Below, in pieces: positions 1 to 5,700 of a stretch of 15,837 bases of DNA; position 1 is the stretch's first letter, and each line of letters starts with the position of its first letter. Source of the DNA: JBBTQJ01 sp038065755. Its GTDB lineage: Bacteria; Patescibacteriota; Minisyncoccia; Minisyncoccales; Staskawiczbacteraceae. A program made the position numbers and the translations under genes. The stretch lies in NCBI GenBank assembly GCA_038065755.1, contig JBBTQJ010000035.1, positions 1 to 15,837 of the forward strand, given 5' to 3'. Under the pieces are notes generated by a model. The model was given only the letters and a program-made list of their open reading frames with translations, did not search any database and was not told where the DNA came from.

Positions 1-28
1 ATGCCTTCAAAATTGCGGAAAAATACCA

Positions 29-53
29 TGCCGAGGCGCTTTGCGCCGAGGCA
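29..53 (-). terminator. Hairpin, probable terminator after tRNA-Ser
   Basis: Inverted repeat: TGCC at 29-32 pairs with GGCA at 50-53, and GGCGC at 35-39 pairs with GCGCC at 43-47 around a TTT loop. On the minus strand it is followed by TGGTATTTTT, so it fits a terminator about 30 nt after the 3' end of the minus-strand tRNA-Ser. The two stem halves are separated by a GA/GA internal loop on the plus strand, which could form tandem sheared G-A pairs if that strand were transcribed. The terminator role is inferred from position and the short U run. Confidence 0.4.
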
Positions 54-83
54 ACTTCTTTCAATTTCGCTGAATGTAAAACT

Positions 84-174
84 TGGCGGAGAGGGTGGGA
101 TTCGAACCCACGTGCCCAGTTAAGGACCATCGGTTTTCGAGACCGTGCCAGTATGACCGCTTTGGTACCTCTCC
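84..174 (-). tRNA. tRNA-Ser (CGA)
   Basis: Read on the minus strand this folds as a class II tRNA. The acceptor is GGAGAGG/CCTCTCC, the anticodon loop CTCGAAA gives anticodon CGA (reads UCG), there is a long variable arm, and the T-arm has the standard TTCGAAT loop. Discriminator G and an encoded CCA are at 84-87. A possible extended -10 box (TG-n-TAGAAT, minus strand, 195-190) lies upstream, just beyond the 210-235 hairpin. Confidence 0.95.
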
Positions 175-209
175 AATTCCAATAATTCTATTCTAACACA
201 TTATTACTA

Positions 210-237
210 AAAATGCGGCGCAGGCCGCATTTTTTAT
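210..237. terminator. Bidirectional terminator hairpin
   Basis: AAAATGCGGC (210-219) pairs perfectly with GCCGCATTTT (224-233) around a 4-nt loop. U-rich tails follow on both strands. It lies 20 bp past the stop of the minus-strand membrane protein gene at 253-642 and is most likely its terminator; it also insulates tRNA-Ser. Confidence 0.7.
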
Positions 238-252
238 ATTAAAATTTTAAAA

Positions 253-642
253 TTATTTTTCAACGATTTCGTTGCCGGGCTTGTTTCTCAAAAAAATCTT
301 GTACCAATCGTTAAAATCATATATGTCATGGGCAATAACACCCCCAACCATGCCTACAAAAAATCTCGGCAAATAAAACCAATCAATAATCCATGCTATT
401 AAAAGCACAATGGCCCCCATAATCCAATGATGAAAATGAACCTTCCATTTTCCAAAGTCAATATATATTTTATCTACTTTGCCGGTTTCAATAAACTTTT
501 TGTAATATATCTTGCACCCCACATACCCCACAAATAATCCCAGCGCAAGCAAAGAAGAGTAATAAAAAGACGAAACCAATACTATTGCCGGGAGCATTTT
601 TTTTACTTTGGTTTTTTTATTTTCAGATGTGTTTTCTGGCAT
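253..642 (-). CDS. Small membrane protein of unknown function with His/Asp motifs
   Basis: A 129-aa protein with three likely membrane segments (about residues 16-42, 70-88 and 90-106) and a charged N-terminus (MPENTSENKKTKVKK). Two motifs stand out: HFHHWIMG at the start of the second segment and GGVIAHDIYDF at the end of the third. Together they place four His and two Asp near the membrane face, as seen in metal- or lipid-binding membrane proteins. I do not recognise the family, so no reaction is proposed. The gene stands alone: a promoter fits at 700-728 (minus) and a hairpin terminator at 210-237. There is no Shine-Dalgarno sequence before the ATG at 642. Confidence 0.75.
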   Translation of the reverse strand: MPENTSENKKTKVKKMLPAIVLVSSFYYSSLLALGLFVGYVGCKIYYKKFIETGKVDKIYIDFGKWKVHFHHWIMGAIVLLIAWIIDWFYLPRFFVGMVGGVIAHDIYDFNDWYKIFLRNKPGNEIVEK

Positions 643-656
643 ATAATTGATTAATT

Positions 657-728
657 AAAGGTGTTTTTTACCTTAAAAAAGGTTATTCACACCACCTTTA
701 TAATACCAAAAATAAGACACCTTGTCCA
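657..728 (-). promoter_or_regulatory. Promoter and structured leader of the 253-642 gene
   Basis: Minus strand: -35 TGGACA (728-723), 17-bp spacer, -10 TATTAT (705-700), predicted start near 693. The leader can form a two-tier hairpin: AAAGGTG (699-693) with CACCTTT (663-657) outside, and ACCTT (683-679) with AAGGT (674-670) inside around a TTTT loop. The start point may fall inside the outer stem, so the outer pairing may be only partly present in the RNA. Confidence 0.5.
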
Positions 729-736
729 GCCCTATG

Positions 737-808
737 TGCCCCCACCAGGAATCGAACCTGGATCTGCTCGTTAGGAGTGAGCTGCTCTATCCATTGAGCT
801 ACGAGGGC
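737..808 (-). tRNA. tRNA-Arg (CCT)
   Basis: Minus-strand cloverleaf: acceptor GCCCTCG/TGGGGGC, D-loop with the usual GG, anticodon loop CTCCTAA (anticodon CCT, reads AGG), standard T-loop TTCGATT. CCA is not encoded. The last anticodon-stem pair is A-C rather than a Watson-Crick pair. It is divergent from htrA, whose -10 box lies 7 bp beyond this gene's 5' end. Confidence 0.93.
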
Positions 809-814
809 AATTTA

Positions 815-823
815 TGATATAAT
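815..823 (+). promoter_or_regulatory. Extended -10 promoter of the htrA-type gene
   Basis: TGATATAAT is a perfect extended -10 element (TG-n-TATAAT). The matching -35 position would fall inside the divergent tRNA-Arg gene and has no good hexamer, as is common for extended -10 promoters. The predicted start is about 20 nt before the ATG at 849. Confidence 0.6.
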
Positions 824-848
824 AACATAATAATATTAAAAAATAAAT

Positions 849-1904
849 ATGAAAATAATATCGCCTATCGTAGAAATTGCCAAAAGGGTCTGCCCGGCGG
901 TAATTACCGTTGTTGTTTCTCGTGATCTGCCAAGAGCAGAATCATTCTATAGTTTTCCCTTCGGAGGCAAGGAATATATTATGCCAAATCCACCGACCGG
1001 CAAAAAAAAAGGAAAAACAGAAAAAACCCAAATCGGCGGAGGATCTGGTTTTATTGTTTCTTCAAATGGATATATTTTAACTTCAAACCACGTGGTGGCA
1101 GATTCCACAGCAGACTATACTGTAATATTAGACCCAAAACACAAATATCCTGCCAAGGTATTATCAAGAAATCCCATAAATGATACTGCTATTTTAAAAA
1201 TAGAAGGAAGGGGTTTTCCGTTTATAGGAATGGCAAATTCGGACAAGGTTGAACTTGGAGAAGAGGTGGTGGCAGTGGGAAACGCTTTGGGAGAATTTCA
1301 CGACACTTTGTCGGCCGGAATTGTTTCGGGGCTTTCAAGATTTATCACTGCTTTTGGAGGCATAGACCACCAAATGCAAAATTTAAGGGGGCTGATACAA
1401 ACAGACGCCGCTATTAATCCGGGAAACTCCGGGGGTCCCTTGGTAAATATGGAAACAAAAGTGATTGGCATTAATACTGCTATGATAATGGGCGCTCAAA
1501 ATATTGGTTTTGCTATTCCCATAAATTATGCCAAAAAAGATTTAAACGAAGTAAGAAAATACGGCAAAATAATAGTTCCGTTTTTGGGCGTAAAATATGT
1601 TTTGATATCAAAAGAAATGGCAGAAGCAAATAAACTTTCGGCAAAAGACGGGGCATTGGTTGTAAGAGAAGCGCTGGGCGAGTCGCCCATAGTCAAGGGC
1701 TCTGCGGCAGACATAGCGGGGATTAAAGAGTTTGACATAATATTAGAATGCAACGGAGAAAAAATAACAATGAAAAATCCCTTAGCCAATATTCTGCAAA
1801 AATGCAAAATCGGCCAGGAAACTACATTTAAAATCCTTCGCGACAAAAAAGAATTAATTCTCAAAGCAAAATTAGAAGAGAAAGACACTGGCTTGCCAAA
1901 TTAA
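849..1904 (+). CDS. HtrA/DegP-type trypsin-like serine protease with PDZ domain
   Basis: A 351-aa protein of the HtrA family, which degrades or refolds damaged proteins. The protease domain spans about residues 60-235 with the triad His81 (TSNHVV), Asp112 (NDTAIL) and Ser194 (GNSGGPL). One PDZ domain follows at about 245-345. Family members normally carry an N-terminal signal or membrane anchor; here the chain starts directly in the first beta strands (IVEIAKRVCPAVITVVV), with no obvious membrane segment or signal peptide, so it may act in the cytosol. I see no in-frame upstream extension that would add an anchor, because the start lies 40 bp from tRNA-Arg behind a good promoter. A Lys-rich loop (residues 51-59) sits where HtrA proteins have loop LA. 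There is no Shine-Dalgarno sequence. The terminator is at 1920-1952. Confidence 0.93.
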   Translation: MKIISPIVEIAKRVCPAVITVVVSRDLPRAESFYSFPFGGKEYIMPNPPTGKKKGKTEKTQIGGGSGFIVSSNGYILTSNHVVADSTADYTVILDPKHKYPAKVLSRNPINDTAILKIEGRGFPFIGMANSDKVELGEEVVAVGNALGEFHDTLSAGIVSGLSRFITAFGGIDHQMQNLRGLIQTDAAINPGNSGGPLVNMETKVIGINTAMIMGAQNIGFAIPINYAKKDLNEVRKYGKIIVPFLGVKYVLISKEMAEANKLSAKDGALVVREALGESPIVKGSAADIAGIKEFDIILECNGEKITMKNPLANILQKCKIGQETTFKILRDKKELILKAKLEEKDTGLPN

Positions 1905-1918
1905 AACTAAAATAAATA

Positions 1919-1952
1919 AAAAAATCCTGGCTTTAAAACCAGGATTTTTAAT
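1919..1952. terminator. Bidirectional terminator between htrA and tRNA-His
   Basis: AAAAATCCTGG pairs with CCAGGATTTTT around an 8-nt loop, with T-rich sequence on the plus strand and T-rich sequence on the minus strand after the stem. It serves the plus-strand htrA gene and the minus-strand tRNA-Arg/tRNA-His transcript. Confidence 0.8.
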
Positions 1953-1957
1953 TTTTT

Positions 1958-2032
1958 TGGGGGGACTAACGAGATTTGCACTCGTGCTGATTCTTCCACA
2001 GAGAATTGTGCTGCTACTACACCATAGTCCCC
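1958..2032 (-). tRNA. tRNA-His (GTG) with G-1 and a variant elbow
   Basis: Minus strand. The acceptor GGGACTA/TAGTCCC is extended by an encoded extra 5' G (complement of c2032) opposite discriminator C73, the hallmark of tRNA-His; CCA is encoded. The anticodon loop CTGTGGA gives GTG. The T-loop is TGCAAAT, so position 55 is G instead of the near-universal U, and the D-loop (TAGTAGCAG) lacks the usual G18-G19 pair. Both features recur in tRNA-Gly of this window. It is probably co-transcribed with tRNA-Arg(TCT), 21 nt upstream. Confidence 0.93.
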
Positions 2033-2053
2033 ATAAAATTTATTTTCTTTTTG

Positions 2054-2125
2054 TGCCCTCGGTTGGAATCGAACCAACATCTAGATCTTAGAAGGATCCT
2101 ATTCTATCCATTGAACTACGAGGGC
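2054..2125 (-). tRNA. tRNA-Arg (TCT)
   Basis: Minus-strand cloverleaf: acceptor GCCCTCG/CGAGGGC, anticodon loop CTTCTAA (anticodon TCT, reads AGA/AGG), T-loop TTCGATT, discriminator A, CCA not encoded. It shares its acceptor 5' strand and much of its D-arm with tRNA-Arg(CCT). It is first in a likely two-tRNA transcript with tRNA-His, driven by the promoter at 2147-2175. Confidence 0.94.
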
Positions 2126-2146
2126 AAAAGGACAAAATATATTTAT

Positions 2147-2175
2147 ATCTTATCACGATTTTTTTCCTTTGACAA
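2147..2175 (-). promoter_or_regulatory. Promoter of the tRNA-Arg(TCT)/tRNA-His transcript
   Basis: Minus strand: -35 TTGTCA (2175-2170), 17-bp spacer, -10 TAAGAT (2152-2147) preceded by TG-n. Predicted start near 2140, 15 nt before the tRNA. The -35 box shares five bases with the -35 box of the opposite promoter. Confidence 0.7.
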
Positions 2176-2197
2176 GCGCGTTTTTTTGCGTTATTAT
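2169..2197 (+). promoter_or_regulatory. Consensus-like promoter of tRNA-Pro
   Basis: -35 TTGACA (2169-2174, perfect consensus), 17-bp spacer, -10 TATTAT (2192-2197). The predicted start, about 2204, is a few bases before the tRNA-Pro 5' end at 2207. The tRNA-Gly downstream may depend on the same promoter, since no other clear one is seen before it. Confidence 0.8.
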
Positions 2198-2206
2198 TCA
2201 AAATAA

Positions 2207-2280
2207 CGGGGTGTCGTATACCGGTAGTACGAGCGCTTTGGGAGCGTTCAGACTGGGTTCGATTCCCAGCACCCCGACCA
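2207..2280 (+). tRNA. tRNA-Pro (TGG)
   Basis: Acceptor CGGGGTG/CACCCCG, D-loop with GG, anticodon stem AGCGC/GCGTT around loop TTTGGGA (anticodon TGG), T-arm CTGGG-TTCGATT-CCCAG, discriminator A and encoded CCA. The C1-G72 first pair is typical of bacterial tRNA-Pro. Confidence 0.95.
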
Positions 2281-2331
2281 AATTATTGTTCCTTAACATT
2301 TGAACCTCTTTCTATAAACACAATCAAAAAA

Positions 2332-2811
2332 TGGAGGAAATCACAGAAATGAAAAATTTAGCAAAAAAAAATTAACAAGATCACAAAAAGAGATTTGTGG
2401 CTATTGAGAATTGGTCTTTATCTGGGAGAGGGCAACAAATCATATGAAAGTATTGGTTTTTCAAATTCTGATCCAGAAACAATAAAAATCCTTGTGCTGT
2501 GGTTTAAAAAAAATTGCAATTTAAAAAATAGAAACTTTAATCCTTATATTCATGCTTACCCAGACAATAATATTGAAAAAACCATATATTATTGGTCAAA
2601 AATTACCGGCATTCCCAAAAAATAATTTGGTAAAACTTTTATAGATAAAAGAACCAACAAATCAAAAATAAAAAGAAAAACTTTGCCATATGGTACGCTT
2701 CATTTACGAATTAGAAGCTATGGGGAAAAAGAATTCGGCAGAAGATTACATAGACGGATTATGGGCTGGATAGAATCCGCCACAAAACAAATTACTGCGG
2801 GTGTGGTGTAG
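2332..2811 (+). pseudogene. Decayed LAGLIDADG-like protein gene
   Basis: From 2365 one frame encodes KKINKITKRDLW, then LRIGLYLGEGNKS, a LAGLIDADG-like first helix, then FSNSDPETIK and YYWSKITGIPKK. This is the pattern of an orphan endonuclease-like family common in CPR genomes. At 2623-2625 a TAA stop interrupts it; the same frame then continues coherently (FGKTFIDKRTNKSKIKRK, PYGTLHLRI, RRLHRRIMGWIES) to a TAG at 2809-2811. Upstream, the frame contains TGA (2350) and TAG (2359), and the only ATG-led N-terminal candidate runs into a different frame at a 9-A run (2363-2371), so the usual N-terminal region is broken or lost. An intact 76-aa piece lies at 2395-2625 but lacks a credible start. 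The last 15 bases overlap the tRNA-Gly gene. Disruption is certain from the sequence; the family name is by motif resemblance. Confidence 0.7.
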
Positions 2812-2870
2812 CAGCAGCACAAAACCCTTCCAAGGTTTGAGCAGGGGTGCAAATCCCCTCACCCGCTCCA
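2797..2870 (+). tRNA. tRNA-Gly (TCC) with a variant elbow
   Basis: Acceptor GCGGGTG/CACCCGC, anticodon stem AAACC/GGTTT with loop CTTCCAA (anticodon TCC), discriminator T, encoded CCA. The T-arm is AGGGG-TGCAAAT-CCCCT, so position 55 is G, and the D-arm is GTG-TAGCAGCAG-CAC without G18-G19. Its D-arm region (TGGTGTAGCAGCAGCACA) matches tRNA-His at 17 of 18 positions. The 5' end overlaps the last codons of the decayed LAGLIDADG-like frame. Confidence 0.94.
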
Positions 2871-2872
2871 AT

Positions 2873-2908
2873 TAAAAAAAAGCTATGTCCGACATAGCTT
2901 TTTTTAAT
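2873..2908. terminator. Bidirectional terminator between tRNA-Gly and rny
   Basis: A run of A followed by AGCTATGT, a 3-nt loop and ACATAGCT followed by a run of T: about 15 paired bases, symmetrical on both strands. It ends the plus-strand tRNA-Gly transcript and lies 16 bp past the rny stop on the minus strand. Confidence 0.85.
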
Positions 2909-2923
2909 TTTTAAAATTATAAC

Positions 2924-4453
2924 TTACCTGGCGTATTCTATTACCCGGCTTTCTCTTATCACAACTACTTTGATTTCTCCGGGATATTTTAACTCTTCTT
3001 CAATTTGTTCTGCAATCTGCCTTGCTGTTTTTTGCGCTCCCAAATCGTCAACTTTGTCTGCTTTGACAAAAACCCTAATTTCTCTTCCTGCCTGAATAGC
3101 ATAAGCCCTGTCAATTCCTTCAAATTTATTGGCAATATCCTCTAAAGATTTTAATCTCTGTAAATAATTTTCCAGGGTGTCTTTTCTCGCGCCAGGCCTT
3201 GAACTGGAAACAGCGTCTGCTGTTTTTACAATAATAGCTTCCAGTGTTTCTGCAAGATAATCTTCGTGGTGGGCCCTCATAGCTTTTATAACTTCTTCTG
3301 ATTCCCCAAATTTTTCTAAAATTTTAATTCCAATCTCAATATGCGAACCCTGAACTTGATGGTCAATGGCTTTCCCAATATCGTGCAAAAGGCCTGCTCT
3401 TTTGGCAATTTGGCTATTGGCTTTTAATTCTTCTGCAATTGTTTCTGATATTAAGGCCACCTCCATTGAGTGAAGCAAAACATTTTGGCCATAGCTTGTT
3501 CTGTAATAAAGCCTGCCCAATATTTGCACAAGCTTGTCATTCATGCCAATTATTCCTGCGTCGTAAATGGCTTTTTCCCCAACTTCTTTTATTTTGTTTG
3601 CGATTTCTGTTTTTGCTTCTTCTATTTTTTCTTCAATTTTTGCCGGCTGAATTCTGCCGTCTTGAATAAGCTTTTCTAATGCCAGTTTAGCAATTTGGCG
3701 GCGTATTGGATTAAAGCCGGAAATCACAACCGAATCCGGGGTTTCGTCAACTATCAGCTCAACCCCTGTAAGCTTCTCAAAAGTTCTGATGTTTCTTCCT
3801 TCCTTGCCAATAATCCTTCCTTTAATGTCTTCGTTCTGTAAAATAATGGTGGTTGTAGATAATTCTTGTGTTTGGGGCACCGCGCACTTTTGAATGGCTA
3901 AAGCAATTATTTCTTTTGCCCTGTCCTGAAGCTTCTCTTTTCCTTTTTCTTCCAATTTTTTAATTTTTTCTAAAATTTCTTTTTCGTATTCTATTTCAAC
4001 CAAAGATAAAAGCTCTTTTTTAGCGTCTTCCCTGGAAAAATTGGCAACCTTTTCCAGTTTTTCTTCTGCCTGGCTTCTTAATTTATCTAACTCTTTTTTT
4101 ATTTCTTTAAGTTTTTCCCCTTTTTCTTTCAGTTCCGCTTCTTTTTCTTCAAATGAGGCAATTCTCGTATCCAGCAACTTTTCTCTGTTTAACAAAAGTT
4201 GCTGAGCTTTTAAAAATTCTCTTCTTCTTTCATCTGTTTCTTTTTGCGCTTTATCTATAATTTCAGACGCTTTGGCCTCGGCTTTTTTAATAGCCAGAGA
4301 GGTTTCTTCTTTTACCTGCAAAACTCTTTTTTGAAGTTTTGCCTCTAGGGTTCCTGCTCTTCTTTTTGCAATTGACTGGCGGACATAATAACCCAGAATA
4401 GAGCCAAAAATCAAGCACAAAGTTGCTATAAATAATAAAATAAACTGTTCCAT
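2924..4453 (-). CDS. rny: Ribonuclease Y
   Basis: RNase Y is a membrane-anchored endoribonuclease that starts bulk mRNA decay in bacteria lacking RNase E. The 509-aa product has the family's full length and domain order. An N-terminal membrane helix (about residues 3-24) is followed by a long charged coiled coil (about 30-185), a KH RNA-binding domain (about 205-265, GKEG loop at 216-219) and an HD phosphohydrolase domain (about 325-425) with His328, the metal-binding His357-Asp358 pair (GLLHDIGK) and His395/His396. A conserved C-terminal region follows (ending VVVIRESRVIEYAR). No key residue is missing. The gene lies downstream of clpP, from which it is separated by a terminator-like hairpin, so it probably has its own promoter in 4454-4502, though I could not define the boxes. 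No Shine-Dalgarno sequence precedes the ATG. Confidence 0.97.
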   Translation of the reverse strand: MEQFILLFIATLCLIFGSILGYYVRQSIAKRRAGTLEAKLQKRVLQVKEETSLAIKKAEAKASEIIDKAQKETDERRREFLKAQQLLLNREKLLDTRIASFEEKEAELKEKGEKLKEIKKELDKLRSQAEEKLEKVANFSREDAKKELLSLVEIEYEKEILEKIKKLEEKGKEKLQDRAKEIIALAIQKCAVPQTQELSTTTIILQNEDIKGRIIGKEGRNIRTFEKLTGVELIVDETPDSVVISGFNPIRRQIAKLALEKLIQDGRIQPAKIEEKIEEAKTEIANKIKEVGEKAIYDAGIIGMNDKLVQILGRLYYRTSYGQNVLLHSMEVALISETIAEELKANSQIAKRAGLLHDIGKAIDHQVQGSHIEIGIKILEKFGESEEVIKAMRAHHEDYLAETLEAIIVKTADAVSSSRPGARKDTLENYLQRLKSLEDIANKFEGIDRAYAIQAGREIRVFVKADKVDDLGAQKTARQIAEQIEEELKYPGEIKVVVIRESRVIEYAR

Positions 4454-4499
4454 AATATTAATTTTTTATTTTTAAATCCTTTTTTCGACTTTTTAACAA

Positions 4500-4527
4500 A
4501 CAAATAAAACTCACCTCGCGTGGTGAG
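4500..4527 (-). terminator. Terminator after clpP
   Basis: Minus strand: CTCACC (4527-4522) pairs with GGTGAG (4515-4510) around a 6-nt loop, followed directly by TTTTATTTG. It lies about 40 bp past the clpP stop and before rny, so it likely ends or attenuates the tig-hicBA-clpP transcript. Confidence 0.65.
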
Positions 4528-4568
4528 CTCGTATTTATATATTTTGTTTTTATTCAGTTAATATGCGG

Positions 4569-5162
4569 CTATTTTTCTTCTTTGGATTCTCCGATAACTT
4601 CGTCAATAAGTCCGTATTTCTTTGCTTCTTCTGCTGTTAAATAAAAATCCCTGTCTGTGTCTTTTTCTACTTTGTCTAACGGCTGGCCTGTATGAGAAGA
4701 CAAAATCTGGTTTAGCTTTTCTTTCATTTTTACAATTTGTTTTGCGGTAATTTCAATTTCTACTGCCTGGCCTTGAGCTCCTCCGGCTACCTGGTGCAAA
4801 AGAATTTCAGCGTTTGGCAAAGAAAATCTTTTTCCTTTCTCGCCCGCCGCTAAAATTATTGCCGCCATAGAAGCCGTGAGTCCAATGCAAATAGTAGAAA
4901 CAGGGCATTTTAGATATTTCATTGTATCATAAATCGCCAATCCCGCAGTAACTGAACCACCAGGGCTGTTAATATAGAGCTTAATATCTTTTTTTTGGTC
5001 TTTTGAAGCCAAATACAGCATCTGGGCAATAATCACGTTTGCGTTCAAGTCAGTTACAGGACCCGCTAAAAAAATAATGCGCTCTTCTAAAAGCCTTGAA
5101 AATATATCGTATACGCGCTCTCCTCGCTGAGAACGTTCTATAATAGTTGGAACTATTGGCAT
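4569..5162 (-). CDS. clpP: ATP-dependent Clp protease proteolytic subunit ClpP
   Basis: ClpP forms the tetradecameric serine-protease chamber that works with ClpX/ClpC-type unfoldases. The 197-aa chain is standard length and carries the triad Ser98 (LTASMAA), His123 (LLHQVAGG) and Asp172 (DRDFYLTAEEA), plus the oxyanion-loop sequence NSPGGSVTAG and the C-terminal YGLIDEVI. The N-terminus (MPIVPTIIERS) matches the mature axial-loop start of ClpP, so no pro-peptide is expected. It is last in an apparent run tig-hicB-hicA-clpP, 56 bp after hicA. In many bacteria clpP follows tig directly; here a toxin-antitoxin pair lies between them. No unfoldase gene is present in the window. The stop is TAG. 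Confidence 0.97.
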   Translation of the reverse strand: MPIVPTIIERSQRGERVYDIFSRLLEERIIFLAGPVTDLNANVIIAQMLYLASKDQKKDIKLYINSPGGSVTAGLAIYDTMKYLKCPVSTICIGLTASMAAIILAAGEKGKRFSLPNAEILLHQVAGGAQGQAVEIEITAKQIVKMKEKLNQILSSHTGQPLDKVEKDTDRDFYLTAEEAKKYGLIDEVIGESKEEK

Positions 5163-5218
5163 TTCGTTAATTTTTAATAATTTTTATTTCCTAAAATTTG
5201 ATTTTATAAATCCAGTTT

Positions 5219-5461
5219 TTATTCTGTGTAAAAGTGTTGGTCTAACTTTTCTTCGGGAATAAATTTAGAAGATTGTCTTATAATTGCCCGTAAAGTCCCC
5301 TTGTCAATTTCTTGATGAAGTGGCACGGTTAAAACTTCTTTTTTACTATTAACAAATCTTGAAAGTTTTACATGGCTGCCTTTTTGGGCTTCAATAGAAA
5401 AACCAAATATTGAAAGAATTTTAATAATTTCATTACCAGATAATACTTTTAATTTTGGCAT
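5219..5461 (-). CDS. hicA: HicA-family toxin (probable mRNA interferase)
   Basis: An 80-aa protein of the YcfA/HicA family, small double-stranded-RNA-binding-fold toxins that cleave mRNA. The catalytic-type motif is intact: KGSH at 27-30 with His30, followed by VKLSRF and, later, the VPLHQEIDKGTLRAIIRQ region found in HicA proteins. The upstream hicB overlaps its start by 13 bp, giving the antitoxin-first order and translational coupling common for such pairs. The gene follows tig and hicB and precedes clpP, all on the same strand. Family assignment is firm by motif; toxicity is inferred. Confidence 0.9.
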   Translation of the reverse strand: MPKLKVLSGNEIIKILSIFGFSIEAQKGSHVKLSRFVNSKKEVLTVPLHQEIDKGTLRAIIRQSSKFIPEEKLDQHFYTE

Positions 5462-5682
5462 AATTGGAGATTGGCTAATTCTAAGTTAATCAAAACCTCA
5501 GGGTTTTCTGTAAAATCCATAGCTTTAGCATCTTCTCCACTCAAGTGTAATTCAACTGCTTCTTTTACATTAGCAACTGCTTCATCTAAAGTTTTACCCT
5601 GTGTTACCACCGGTAAATTTAAACCTTCAGCCACATAATATTTCTCTCCTTTATAAATTTGAATATAAATTATATTGCGCAT
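5449..5682 (-). CDS. hicB: HicB-like antitoxin
   Basis: A 77-aa protein of the short HicB-like type, with a partly degraded RNase-H-like fold. The core is KGEKYYVAEGLNLPVVTQGK, followed by TLDEAVANVKEAVELHL, both typical of HicB antitoxins. It lacks the C-terminal ribbon-helix-helix or HTH DNA-binding segment found in longer HicB proteins, so autoregulation by direct DNA binding is not obvious. It starts 18 bp after tig and overlaps hicA by 13 bp. Role inferred: neutralises the adjacent HicA. Confidence 0.87.
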   Translation of the reverse strand: MRNIIYIQIYKGEKYYVAEGLNLPVVTQGKTLDEAVANVKEAVELHLSGEDAKAMDFTENPEVLINLELANLQLCQN

Positions 5683-5700
5683 AATTATTTTGAGTAGTTA

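Noticed and set aside
2006..2206. 66-codon plus-strand frame across two tRNA genes
   Set aside because: It crosses tRNA-His, tRNA-Arg and the promoter region; coding is not credible.
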